A stretch of DNA of 64,000 bases, taken from NCBI RefSeq assembly GCF_001305675.1, contig NZ_CP011853.1, forward strand, positions 3,596,001-3,660,000. Reading direction: 5' to 3'. This DNA is from Gordonia phthalatica (lineage in GTDB: Bacteria; Actinomycetota; Actinomycetes; Mycobacteriales; Mycobacteriaceae). Below the pieces are notes generated by a model. It saw only the letters and a list, made by a program, of their open reading frames with translations, searched no databases and had not been told where the DNA came from. This document shows, piece after piece, positions 40,403 through 48,575 of this stretch (its first letter is position 1; every line of letters starts with the position of its first letter). The position numbers and the translations under genes are program-made.

Positions 40403-41461
40403 TCACTGCAGTCGTGTGGCGGTCGCTACAGCCCGCTGTTCAAGGCTGCGCCAGGCGTCCGCCGAGACCACCGGCTCGTTCTTACCGCGCGCGATGAAGT
40501 CGTCGAGCGTCTCCATCGAGGTGTACCGCGGCTCGAATCCGAGTTCGCTGCGCATGCGGGTGGTGTCGAGCACCCGCCCGTACGAGAGGTATGACGTGTG
40601 CTCGGAACGCATGCCGGGCAGCCGACCGTTCTGGAGCACGCTCACCAGCGGCGAGATGAGGGTCGCGGGCACCGGCAGTTTCACGTGTCCGGCGCGGTGC
40701 ACCGATTGCGACAACGTGACGATCCCGTCGCCCGCGACGTTGAACGTGCCCGGACGCGGATTCAGCGTGGCGTGCGCCAGAGCGGCGAGTGCGTCCTCCT
40801 CGTGCAGGAATTGCAGACGCGGCTGGTACCCGAATGCCGTCGGCACCACCGGCATCGACAGGTAGGCACTCATCCGCGTGCGGATCCGCGGGCCCAGTAT
40901 CGACTGGAACCGCAGGATCGAGACGCCGATGTCCTGCCGCCTGCGCGACAGGCCGCGCGCATAACCCTCCATGTCGATCAGGTCGCGCCCGTAGCCTCGT
41001 CGCGGCTCCTTCCGCGCGGGAGTGCCCTCCGAGAAGAATCCCGGGTCGCTGGGCCCCGCGCCGTAGACCCTCGCGCTGGACCGCAGCACCAGCCGCTTCA
41101 CGGATGGACTCCGCTGGCACGCAGCGCACACCTGCATGGTGCCGACCACGTTGAGTTCTTTGATGGCCGCCGAGTGCTCCACCGAGTCCATGATCGACGG
41201 CGCCGCATGGACCACGGTGTCGACGTCGTAGCTGGCGATGGCCTTGGCGATCGCGGGTCGGCGGATGTCCAGTCGCAGGAAGTCGGCGCGGCCCATGCGG
41301 CGCATCAGGTTCTTGGTCGGGACCCGGGAGTCGACCGCGACGACCCGCTCGATGGCCGGGTCCGCGGCGAGGCGGGCCACCAGATATCCACCCAGAAACG
41401 TGGATGCACCGGTCACGAGGACGGAACGCGGCGGCGTCTGGCTGCCCTTGTCGTCGGTCAT
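40403..41461 (-). CDS. NAD-dependent epimerase/dehydratase (Rv0501-like SDR)
   Basis: 352 residues. Extended short-chain dehydrogenase: Val-Thr-Gly-Ala-Ser-Thr-Phe-Leu-Gly-Gly nucleotide motif (residues ~17-26), Asp-Ser-Arg after strand 2. The catalytic region reads Ser-Ser-Ala-Arg-Val-Tyr-Gly and then Arg-Gly-Tyr-Gly-Arg-Asp, so the usual YXXXK is altered. Called GalE2 in some mycobacterial annotations but without evidence for UDP-galactose epimerase activity. It probably acts on a nucleotide sugar or lipid. Order bS22-SDR-acyltransferase matches M. tuberculosis. Confidence 0.8.
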   Translation of the reverse strand: MTDDKGSQTPPRSVLVTGASTFLGGYLVARLAADPAIERVVAVDSRVPTKNLMRRMGRADFLRLDIRRPAIAKAIASYDVDTVVHAAPSIMDSVEHSAAIKELNVVGTMQVCAACQRSPSVKRLVLRSSARVYGAGPSDPGFFSEGTPARKEPRRGYGRDLIDMEGYARGLSRRRQDIGVSILRFQSILGPRIRTRMSAYLSMPVVPTAFGYQPRLQFLHEEDALAALAHATLNPRPGTFNVAGDGIVTLSQSVHRAGHVKLPVPATLISPLVSVLQNGRLPGMRSEHTSYLSYGRVLDTTRMRSELGFEPRYTSMETLDDFIARGKNEPVVSADAWRSLEQRAVATATRLQ

Positions 41462-41521
41462 GGGTCCAGCCTATCGCCTGCCGGGCCGCCACAGCACCGT
41501 CCGACCCGGCCCGGAATGCAC

Positions 41522-41548
41522 AGAACCCGCCTCGAGGAGGCGGGCTCT
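41522..41548 (-). terminator. Hairpin terminator downstream of the bS22 gene
   Basis: CCCGCCTC (41526-41533) pairs with 41537-41544, extended by a mismatch and three more pairs, 7 bp after the bS22 stop. It would terminate transcripts from the bS22 gene before the epimerase gene, which starts at 41461. Confidence 0.7.
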
Positions 41549-41555
41549 GGATCTA

Positions 41556-41657
41556 TCACTTGCCGAGTTTACGACGCTGCACTCGCGTGCGACGCAGAAG
41601 CTTGCGGTGCTTCTTCTTCGACATGCGCTTGCGGCGCTTCTTGATAACGGAACCCAT
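41556..41657 (-). CDS. Small ribosomal protein bS22 (AURKAIP1/COX24 family)
   Basis: 33 residues: [19 protein letters not shown] and then a second basic helix ending Lys-Leu-Gly-Lys. This matches the AURKAIP1/COX24-domain peptide found in mycobacterial ribosomes near the decoding centre and annotated as 30S protein bS22. More than half of the residues are Lys or Arg. A GGAGACC-like site precedes the ATG. Confidence 0.93.
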
Positions 41658-41883
41658 GGGGTCTCCCTCACGATCGGTAATGAACTCATGCGGCCTGGCC
41701 CGAGGACCTCCTGCCGGGCCGTCGCCGACAGGGGTTACAACCAGGCGACAGCGACCTGACGAGCAATCTTACCGACCAGATGAACCTGAGGCGAATTCGG
41801 CCCTTCACCGGCTGCGATCGACGCACCGTCGGACCCGCCACGGAGGTCGCACCACCCGGCCATCGGACCCAGAAGGCCCGACG

Positions 41884-41912
41884 ACCCCCTCGACCGTCGT
41901 GGTCGAGGGGGT
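41884..41912 (-). terminator. 12-bp hairpin terminator after the small HTH gene
   Basis: ACCCCCTCGACC (41884-41895) pairs exactly with 41901-41912 around a 5-nt loop. It lies 32 bp past the HTH stop and ~225 bp upstream of the bS22 gene, so bS22 has its own promoter in 41658-41883. No further feature was recognised in that stretch. Confidence 0.8.
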
Positions 41913-41944
41913 TCGCGGGTCGTCGCCTGCGTACGAGGAGAGGC

Positions 41945-42187
41945 CTAGCCTGCGTCGAAGTACGACGTCTCCAAGTACTCGTGAACCGCCTTGGCGTGAA
42001 CACGGAACGACCGTCCGACGCGCACGGCAGGCAGTTCGCCGTTGTGCACGAGTCGGTAGACGGTCATCTTCGAGACGCGCATCAGCGCGGCGACCTCGGC
42101 GACGGTGAGGAACTGCGTGGCGGACGAGTTGTTGACGCCGCGAACCGCGAAGTCGTTCCGTTCACCAGGCTTTTCTGCTGCAGCCAT
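41945..42187 (-). CDS. Excisionase-type helix-turn-helix protein (Rv0500A-like)
   Basis: 80 residues from the ATG at 42187; an upstream GTG-like extension is not conserved. MerR/excisionase fold: Leu-Thr-Val-Ala-Glu-Val-Ala-Ala-Leu-Met-Arg-Val-Ser-Lys-Met-Thr-Val-Tyr-Arg-Leu, then Gly-Glu-Leu-Pro-Ala-Val-Arg-Val-Gly-Arg-Ser-Phe-Arg. Despite the excisionase label it is a chromosomal regulator conserved beside proC. Targets unknown. The first nine residues equal those of the acyltransferase at 39238-40314. Confidence 0.88.
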   Translation of the reverse strand: MAAAEKPGERNDFAVRGVNNSSATQFLTVAEVAALMRVSKMTVYRLVHNGELPAVRVGRSFRVHAKAVHEYLETSYFDAG

Positions 42188-42370
42188 GAAAATACCAACC
42201 TTCGGTGCACGCATCGCGGCCACCGGCTTCCCCTCCGGCGGACATCAGACACGTACGTGCTGCTAGCAGCCTAGCGTGACCAATGTGAAAAGTGCGACGT
42301 GAGTGGCGGAATCAAGTGGCTTCGACTCGCCGCGCCCACCGGAAATCCCGCATTCCTGCAGGCTGGGGCG

Positions 42371-43249
42371 CTACTGTTGCTCGCTTGCGGTCTCGGCGCC
42401 GACCTGAACTCCCTGGCTAGAACCCTCAACTTCCACTCGACGTGCAGTTTTGGCGCTGATCTCTGCGCAGGCCGCTGTCGCCTCGTTCACCGCGTGCCGC
42501 AGACCGGCTCGTTCGAACTCCTTCAACGCCGCCGCGGTGGTCCCGGCGGGCGAGGTGACCGCAGCCCGGAGCTCCACCGGCGACAGCCCGGACTCGCTCA
42601 GCAGCACGCCCGCCCCCTTGACCGTCTGGACGGCGAGCTCGCTCGCCAGCGGGCGGGTGAGACCGAGTGCGACGCCGGCGTCGATCATGGCCTCGACCAT
42701 CAGGAAGAAGTAGGCCGGCCCCGATCCGGAGATCGCGGTGACGGCGTCCATCAGCTTCTCCGGAACCACCGTCACCTTGCCGACGGCCTCCATGAGCCGC
42801 ACGGTCAGCGCCACCTGCTCCTCGCTCGCGTACCGGCCGGGGCTGATCGCCGACATCGCCTCGTTGACGAGCATCGGGGTGTTCGGCATCACCCGGACCA
42901 CGGGTGAGCCCGCGGGCAGCGCCGCCTCGTACCGCGAGGTCGGGATCCCGGCGACCAGCGTCACCGTGATCCGCTCCAGCTCGCCGTCGTCGTCGGTCAC
43001 CGACAGCGCCTGCAGGACGCCGTCGACCGCGTCGGGCTTCACCGCGATGACGACCACGCGCGCACCTTCGACGGCGTCGGCGATGTCGCTGGTGACGCGG
43101 ATGCCGTAGTCGGCGACCAGCTCCGCCGAACGCTCCGCGGATCGCTCCGCGACGACGAGGTCCTTCACGGGCTTCCCCGAACCGATCAGACCGGCCAGCA
43201 GTGCCTCACCGATCTTGCCGCCACCGATAATCGCGACCCGTTCGGTCAT
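42371..43249 (-). CDS. proC: Pyrroline-5-carboxylate reductase
   Basis: 292 residues from the ATG at 43249. An N-terminal Rossmann fold (Val-Ala-Ile-Ile-Gly-Gly-Gly-Lys-Ile-Gly-Glu-Ala-Leu) and the family signature near residues 160-235 (Ala-Ile-Ser-Gly-Ser-Gly-Pro-Ala-Tyr, then Val-Thr-Ser-Pro-Ala-Gly-Thr-Thr) are clear. It reduces pyrroline-5-carboxylate to proline with NAD(P)H. The C-terminal ~25 residues are extra. Confidence 0.95.
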   Translation of the reverse strand: MTERVAIIGGGKIGEALLAGLIGSGKPVKDLVVAERSAERSAELVADYGIRVTSDIADAVEGARVVVIAVKPDAVDGVLQALSVTDDDGELERITVTLVAGIPTSRYEAALPAGSPVVRVMPNTPMLVNEAMSAISPGRYASEEQVALTVRLMEAVGKVTVVPEKLMDAVTAISGSGPAYFFLMVEAMIDAGVALGLTRPLASELAVQTVKGAGVLLSESGLSPVELRAAVTSPAGTTAAALKEFERAGLRHAVNEATAACAEISAKTARRVEVEGSSQGVQVGAETASEQQ

Positions 43250-43317
43250 GGCGATCACTACCTTTCACATGGTTGTACGAAGTGTTGAAGTGGTCGCCGC
43301 CCAGTGGCGACGACCGG

Positions 43318-44175
43318 TCAGCGCGGTGCGGGCAGGAGGGCCAGTTGCCGCGACTGCGCGACGGTGGCGCCCGTGGCGTCGACCGCCACGTGGTCTTCGG
43401 CGAACATGCCCTGCCCCACGTCCTGGCTCGACGCGGCGAATCTGAGCCAGCCCGCCGCGGGGACGCGGTTCACATAAGTCGTCAACTGGACCGTCGGCGC
43501 CCAGCCGAACATGCCGAGGTTCATCACCACCGGCGGCGACACGTCGCACACCAGCACCGGGAACAGGGCGTGCACGTCGGCGGTCACGTCGGTGCGCGGT
43601 CGCGCCCAGCCGCGGATCACCGGCTCCCCGGTCTCGCCGCGGAGTGCGGGGAACCGCTCCAGGTCCAGCACCACGTCCACCGCCGCGTTCAGGTGGAAGA
43701 TGTCGCCGAGCGGCGACGAGGTCAAGTCGGCGATCCCGGTCGGCGGTTCCGGCGGCAGGTCGGCGACCGGGGTGAGGCCGCGGAACCGCGCCTCACCGTG
43801 ATCGGGCCGCCCGAGCGTCACCGTGGAGGTGACCATCAGTCGACCGTTCTGCCGGACGTCGACGCGCACCAGCCACACCGTGCGGCCGGTCTTGATCAGC
43901 GCGACGTGCAGGTCCACCGCGGCCGGATCGGGTGCGGCCAGGTAGTCGCTGGCCACCGCGATCACCGCGGTCCCCACCGCGGGGTCGGCGAGCTGCGTCA
44001 AGGCCCGGCTCGCGGCCGCGGCCACCATCATCTGCAGGCTGCCGCCGTGCACCTTGGGGCCGATGGTGAAGACCGGATCGAGGTGACCGGTGTAGACGAC
44101 GCCGTCGGCCGACACCGCGCCGGCCTCCAGTTCGGTCAGCGAAGTCAGGGAGGCGGACGGGGCTTCCGTCGTCAT
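43318..44175 (-). CDS. Acyl-CoA thioesterase-like double hot-dog protein (Rv0499-like)
   Basis: 285 residues from the ATG at 44175, overlapping the upstream stop (ATGA). Two hot-dog halves: the first with Val-His-Gly-Gly-Ser-Leu-Gln-Met-Met and a Ser-Asp-Tyr-Leu-Ala strand, the second with Leu-Thr-Thr-Tyr-Val-Asn-Arg-Val and a final Ala-Gln-Ser-Arg-Gln-Leu-Ala. This is TesB-like thioesterase architecture. Substrate unknown; coupled translation with the sugar-isomerase-like gene is conserved in mycobacteria. Confidence 0.82.
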   Translation of the reverse strand: MTTEAPSASLTSLTELEAGAVSADGVVYTGHLDPVFTIGPKVHGGSLQMMVAAAASRALTQLADPAVGTAVIAVASDYLAAPDPAAVDLHVALIKTGRTVWLVRVDVRQNGRLMVTSTVTLGRPDHGEARFRGLTPVADLPPEPPTGIADLTSSPLGDIFHLNAAVDVVLDLERFPALRGETGEPVIRGWARPRTDVTADVHALFPVLVCDVSPPVVMNLGMFGWAPTVQLTTYVNRVPAAGWLRFAASSQDVGQGMFAEDHVAVDATGATVAQSRQLALLPAPR

Positions 44176-45047
44176 GGCGTCGGTTCCTTCAGATCTCGAT
44201 GCAGATGGGTGCGGGCGAAGTCGAGGCAACGCGCGAGCATGGCGGCGCGCTCGTTCTTGGTGCGCGCCGAACCGGTGTGCACCTCCAGGACCACCGACCC
44301 GGAGAAGTCGCTGTCGGCCAGCCTCCGGCAGACCTCGATGCACGGCTGCGAGCCGTCGCCGGGGATCAGGTGCTCGTCGTGCGCCGCGCCGGTGCCGTCG
44401 GTCAGATGCAGGTGCTCCAGTCCGTCGGCCATGCGGGACTGCAGTGCCAGGGCGTCGACGCCCGCGGTGGCCGCATGCGAGAGGTCGAGCGTGTAGTGGT
44501 CGTAGCCGTCATCGGTGGGATCGATGGACTTGCCGAAGGCCGACGCGCTGGCCCCGGGCTTTCCGCCGCGATCGATGAGCCGACGCGCCGACCGCTCCCC
44601 CGCACCGAAGATCCGGTCGGCGCGCATCGGGAACATGTTCTCCACGGCCACGGAGACGTCCGACGACGCCTCCAGTTCCAGGACCAGGTCGTCGAAGGCA
44701 CGGACGTAGTCGCGCTGCCAGCGGAACGGCGGGTGCACGACGACGGTCGACGCCCCGAGATCCTCCGCGGCCTGCACCGATCGCCGCAGCTTGGCTTTGG
44801 GGTCGCGGCCCCACACCCGCTGCGAGATGATCAAGCACGGCGCATGGACCGACAGGACGGGAACCTGGTAGCGCTGCGACAGGTGCGCCACCTGGGCGAC
44901 GTTCTGACTCACCGATTCGCCCCACACCATCAGTTCGATGCCGTCGAACCCGAGGTCGGCGGCGTAGCCGAAGGCTGCCTCGGTGTTCTGCGGATAGACC
45001 GAAGCGGTCGACAGCCCGATCGGGATCGGGAAACGCATGTTCGCCAC
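44172..45047 (-). CDS. Sugar phosphate isomerase/epimerase-like TIM barrel (Rv0498-like)
   Basis: 291 residues; GTG at 45047 used, with an ATG three codons later as alternative. An AP-endonuclease-2/xylose-isomerase-like barrel: Phe-Asp-Gly-Ile-Glu-Leu-Met-Val-Trp, Ser-Val-His-Ala-Pro, Val-Val-Val-His-Pro-Pro-Phe, Val-Glu-Asn-Met-Phe, His-Leu-Thr-Asp-Gly and Leu-Glu-Val-His-Thr-Gly supply metal ligands. The substrate is unknown. It precedes the thioesterase in a two-gene overlap. Confidence 0.82.
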   Translation of the reverse strand: MANMRFPIPIGLSTASVYPQNTEAAFGYAADLGFDGIELMVWGESVSQNVAQVAHLSQRYQVPVLSVHAPCLIISQRVWGRDPKAKLRRSVQAAEDLGASTVVVHPPFRWQRDYVRAFDDLVLELEASSDVSVAVENMFPMRADRIFGAGERSARRLIDRGGKPGASASAFGKSIDPTDDGYDHYTLDLSHAATAGVDALALQSRMADGLEHLHLTDGTGAAHDEHLIPGDGSQPCIEVCRRLADSDFSGSVVLEVHTGSARTKNERAAMLARCLDFARTHLHRDLKEPTP

Positions 45048-45057
45048 GTCGATCGGC

Positions 45058-45861
45058 TCAGGCCGCCAAAAGGACCAGCGGCCCGATCGTCACCAGCATT
45101 CCGACGCCGAGAGCCAGCAGCGTCGTCGGCAGGTCCCGCTTGCGCAGCACATGCGCAAAGGTGACGATCGCGAAGATCACCACGACGGCCAGGATCAGCG
45201 CGAGGTACACGTACCGCTTCCACAGTTCGGTGAAGCCCCAGAACAGTCCGGCGCCGACGGCCAGACCGAGCACCACCTCGCCGAGGAGCGCCAGCCAGCC
45301 GAGGAACGCCGACTTGCCGTGCGATTCCTTCTCGGACTTCTTCGCCTTCTTCTCGGCGGCACGCGCCTTCTTCGCAACTTCCGCGTCGGCCTCGTCCTCG
45401 GCCTCCTGCGCGGCTTCGAGGTCGGCCGACGACGCCACGCGGCGGTGCCCGGATCCGGGTTCGTCGTCGGCCACGTCGACGAGGGCCGCCGGGGCCGGGG
45501 CGGCGGGGACGTCGCCGACCGCCGTCGTCGTCTCGTCGTCGAAGGGCATCTCGGGCAGGTCGACGCCCACCAGGTCGTCGCCGGCGACGGGCTCCAGCGC
45601 CGTCGTGAAGTCATCGACGTCGTCGTCGCGGACGATCGGAATGATGCCGGTGACGGCGTTGGCTTCCGCTCCCGGTTCGTCCGCCGGTGCGTCGGGTTCA
45701 ACGGACGGATGCGCGGGCATGCCGGAAGCTCCCGCACGGCGGAGCGAACGTCGATCCTCCTCCGATGCGGACTTCGGGAATGCTGAGCCGCCGGCCTCGG
45801 ACCGCGCAATCAGTTCCGAGACCGTGATGGGCCTCGCGCGCGGTTCGGAATCCTTCGCCAT
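45058..45861 (-). CDS. Membrane protein with long disordered N-terminus (Rv0497-like)
   Basis: 267 residues. The first ~170 are acidic and Pro/Ala-rich with a short basic start (Arg-Ala-Arg-Pro-Ile-Thr-Val-Ser-Glu-Leu-Ile). A Lys/Glu coiled segment (~160-183) precedes four membrane helices from ~187 to the end. M. tuberculosis Rv0497 has the same layout and position beside the Ppx/GppA gene. Function unknown. Confidence 0.8.
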   Translation of the reverse strand: MAKDSEPRARPITVSELIARSEAGGSAFPKSASEEDRRSLRRAGASGMPAHPSVEPDAPADEPGAEANAVTGIIPIVRDDDVDDFTTALEPVAGDDLVGVDLPEMPFDDETTTAVGDVPAAPAPAALVDVADDEPGSGHRRVASSADLEAAQEAEDEADAEVAKKARAAEKKAKKSEKESHGKSAFLGWLALLGEVVLGLAVGAGLFWGFTELWKRYVYLALILAVVVIFAIVTFAHVLRKRDLPTTLLALGVGMLVTIGPLVLLAA

Positions 45862-45966
45862 ATCTCCCTCGAACCCCCGTCATTCTGCGTTGATCTGTGT
45901 TCGGTGTCCTATTGCCCGATGTGGTCTCGCGCACTCCAGGCGAGTGCTCGTGTCGAGACTACTCGG

Positions 45967-46917
45967 CTAACCGGCGCTGACCATGACCCCCGCTGGCTCC
46001 GCGTCGAGTCGGCGAAGAATGACGCCTTCGCGCAAAGCCCACGGACAGATTTCCAGTGTATCCACACCGGTGGCGCGCATCGCCGCCTCGGCGACCAGCG
46101 CGCCCGCGACGATCTGCGACGCCCGATCGGAGCTGACGCCCTCGAGGTCGGCGCGATCGGCTGCGGTCATCCGCGAGATGAAGGCGATCAGCTGGCGCAG
46201 ACCGCTGACGGTCAGGGTGCGGCGCACCCGCGGTCCGGCGCCCGACGGTGCGGCACCGGTCAGTCGCGCCAGGGAACGGAAGGTCTTCGACGACCCCACC
46301 GAGATGTCGGGCTTGCCCGCGGCCCGCAACTCCTTCGCGGGCTGCTTCAATTCGGCGTCGAGCCAGTCGCGCAGCACCGACACGTGCCGCTTGCTCGGCG
46401 GATCGCCGGGCAGCCATTCGCGCGTCAGTCGGCCGGCGCCCAGCGGCAGCGACAGCGCCACCTCCGGCTCCTCGTCGACCCCGCTGGTCAGCTCCAAGCT
46501 GCCGCCGCCGATGTCGAAGGTGAGGATCCGGCCGGCGCTCCAGCCGTACCAGCGGCGCACCGCGAGGGAGGTCAGCCGCGCCTCGTCGACGCCTTCGAGA
46601 ACGTCGACGGTGAGGCCCGACGCCTTCTTGACCTGCGAGAGCACCGCGTCGGTGTTGGTGGCGTCGCGGACCGCGGAGGTCGCGAACGCCATCACCTGCT
46701 CGCAGCCCGACGCCTTCGCGATCCGGGTGAAGTCCTTGACCGTCGCGGTGAGCGAATCGGCACCCTTCTGGGTCATCTTGCCGGTGTCGTCGATCTCCTC
46801 GGCAAGACGCAGCACCGCCTTGGTCGAACTCATCGGGTTGGGATGACCACCCCGATGCGCATCGACCACCAACAGATGCACGGTATTGCTGCCCACGTCG
46901 AGCACTCCTAGTCGCAC
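45967..46917 (-). CDS. Ppx/GppA family phosphatase (Rv0496-like)
   Basis: 316 residues, GTG start. The ASKHA fold motifs are plain: Leu-Asp-Val-Gly-Ser-Asn-Thr-Val-His-Leu (phosphate 1), Ala-Thr-Ser-Ala-Val-Arg-Asp-Ala, and Phe-Asp-Ile-Gly-Gly-Gly-Ser-Leu-Glu. At ~310 residues it is a single-domain exopolyphosphatase-like enzyme, like mycobacterial Ppx1, which cleaves short polyphosphate and does not hydrolyse pppGpp well. Proximity to phosphate-sensing senX3-regX3 is consistent with phosphate metabolism. Confidence 0.88.
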   Translation of the reverse strand: MRLGVLDVGSNTVHLLVVDAHRGGHPNPMSSTKAVLRLAEEIDDTGKMTQKGADSLTATVKDFTRIAKASGCEQVMAFATSAVRDATNTDAVLSQVKKASGLTVDVLEGVDEARLTSLAVRRWYGWSAGRILTFDIGGGSLELTSGVDEEPEVALSLPLGAGRLTREWLPGDPPSKRHVSVLRDWLDAELKQPAKELRAAGKPDISVGSSKTFRSLARLTGAAPSGAGPRVRRTLTVSGLRQLIAFISRMTAADRADLEGVSSDRASQIVAGALVAEAAMRATGVDTLEICPWALREGVILRRLDAEPAGVMVSAG

Positions 46918-47018
46918 CCGATCAAAATTACTGTGCCGTCGGCCTCCACGCTAACCGAAGGGCTACGGTGGTTCGTTGAATTCATCTAAGGGAGATGAAA
47001 AATCCGAGGGGAGACCAG

Positions 47019-47882
47019 GTGACCGGGTCGAAGAAGAAATCCGGGGCTGCGCGGGGCACCGCCCCGGTCCCCGAAGTCCCCCTCGACTTTCCGCGCGAAT
47101 GGTTCGAGTTCGTCGACCCCGCCGACGACGAACACCTCATCAGCGCCGATCTGACGTGGCTGCTGTCGCGGTGGAATTGTGTCTTCGGCACCCCGGCGTG
47201 TCACGGGATCATCGCCGGCAGGCAGTCGGACGGCTGCTGCACACACGGCGCGTACCTCACCGACGACGAGGATCGCGAGACTCTCGCGGCCGGCGTCGCC
47301 ATGCTGACGGAAGAGGACTGGCAGTTCTACCGGGAGGGCTCCGGCAAGGATCCGCTCGGCAGGCGCGGCTACCTGGAGGAGGCGGAGGACCTCGACAACG
47401 AGCCCGCCCTCAAGACCCGCCTGCACGACGGTGCCTGCATCTTCCTGAACCGTCCCGGCTTCGCCGCCGGATACGGGTGCGCGCTGCACTCGATGGCGCT
47501 GCGCAAGGGTCTGGAGCCGCTGACGGTGAAGCCCGAGGTGTGCTGGCAGCTGCCGATGCGGCGCACGCAGGAGTGGGTTGAACGGCCCGACGGCACCGAG
47601 ATCCTGAAGACCCAGCTCACCGAGTTCGACCGCCGCGGCTGGGGCGAGGGCGGCCACGACCTGGACTGGTACTGCTCAGGATCCCCCGAAGCCCACACCG
47701 GTGCCCGCCAGGTCTTCGAGTCGTACAAGCCCGAGTTGATCGCCCTCATCGGCGAACCCGCGTACGACGTCCTCGCCGCCGCGTGCCGCCGCCGCAACGA
47801 GCTCGGCCTGGTGGCCGTGCATCCGGCGACCGCCGCCGCGACGAGTCGTCGGGAGAACGACATCAAGTACGAGCAGTTGTAG
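47019..47882 (+). CDS. Cysteine-rich protein of unknown function (Rv0495c-like)
   Basis: 287 residues from the GTG at 47019, which has AGGGGAG 5 nt upstream; the ATG at 46995 is in frame but its purine-rich site touches the start codon. Cysteines occur in Trp-Asn-Cys-Val-Phe-Gly-Thr-Pro-Ala-Cys-His-Gly, Asp-Gly-Cys-Cys-Thr-His-Gly, Gly-Ala-Cys-Ile-Phe-Leu, Gly-Cys-Ala-Leu-His-Ser, Glu-Val-Cys-Trp and Tyr-Cys-Ser-Gly-Ser, reminiscent of a metal or Fe-S cluster-binding (YkgJ-like) protein. Conserved across Mycobacteriales at this place, divergent from Ppx/GppA. Confidence 0.8.
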   Translation: MTGSKKKSGAARGTAPVPEVPLDFPREWFEFVDPADDEHLISADLTWLLSRWNCVFGTPACHGIIAGRQSDGCCTHGAYLTDDEDRETLAAGVAMLTEEDWQFYREGSGKDPLGRRGYLEEAEDLDNEPALKTRLHDGACIFLNRPGFAAGYGCALHSMALRKGLEPLTVKPEVCWQLPMRRTQEWVERPDGTEILKTQLTEFDRRGWGEGGHDLDWYCSGSPEAHTGARQVFESYKPELIALIGEPAYDVLAAACRRRNELGLVAVHPATAAATSRRENDIKYEQL

Positions 47883-47885
47883 GAA

Positions 47886-48575
47886 CTAGCTCTCGAACTT
47901 GTACCCCAGGCCGCGCACCGTGATGAGGTGCCGGGGCTGCGAGGGATCAGGCTCCACCTTGGAGCGCAGACGCTTCACGTGCACGTCGAGGGTCTTGGTG
48001 TCGCCGACGTAGTCCGCGCCCCACACTCGGTCGATCAGCTGGCTCCGGGTCAGGACGCGCCCGGAGTTGCGGAGCAGGTACTCCAGCAGGTCGAACTCCT
48101 TCAGCGGGAGCGTCACCTCGTCGCCGGCGACGGTGACGGTGTGCCGCTGCACGTCCATGCGGACCGGGCCCACCTCGACGACGCCGATCACCGCGTCGTC
48201 ATCCTCCTCCGCCGCTCCGCCGCGGCGGAGCACCGCGCGGATGCGGGCGATCAGCTCGCGCGCCGAGTACGGCTTGGTGACGTAGTCGTCGGCGCCGAGC
48301 TCGAGGCCGACCACCTTGTCGATCTCGCTGTCGCGGGCGGTCACCATGATGACCGGCACCGTCGACTTGGAACGGATGGTCTTGCAGATCTCCGTGCCCG
48401 AGACGCCCGGGAGCATCAGGTCGAGCAGGACGATGTCGGGGTTGATCCGCTCGAAGGTCGGGACCGCCTGTGCGCCGTCGTTGACGATGCTCGCCTCGAA
48501 CCCCTCTTTGCGGAGCAGGAAGGCCAGCGGGTCGGCCAGCGATTCCTCGTCTTCGACAATCAGTACGTGCGTCAA
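47886..48575 (-). CDS. regX3: Response regulator RegX3 (OmpR family)
   Basis: 229 residues from a TTG at 48575 that overlaps the senX3 stop (TTGA). Receiver domain: Glu-Asp-Glu acidic pocket (residues ~8-10), phosphoacceptor Asp in Val-Leu-Leu-Asp-Leu-Met-Leu-Pro, Val-Thr-Ala-Arg and Lys in Tyr-Val-Thr-Lys-Pro-Tyr. A C-terminal winged helix contains Asp-Val-His-Val-Lys-Arg-Leu-Arg-Ser-Lys-Val. In mycobacteria RegX3 controls phosphate starvation genes. The rare TTG start may lower translation relative to the kinase. Confidence 0.93.
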   Translation of the reverse strand: MTHVLIVEDEESLADPLAFLLRKEGFEASIVNDGAQAVPTFERINPDIVLLDLMLPGVSGTEICKTIRSKSTVPVIMVTARDSEIDKVVGLELGADDYVTKPYSARELIARIRAVLRRGGAAEEDDDAVIGVVEVGPVRMDVQRHTVTVAGDEVTLPLKEFDLLEYLLRNSGRVLTRSQLIDRVWGADYVGDTKTLDVHVKRLRSKVEPDPSQPRHLITVRGLGYKFES

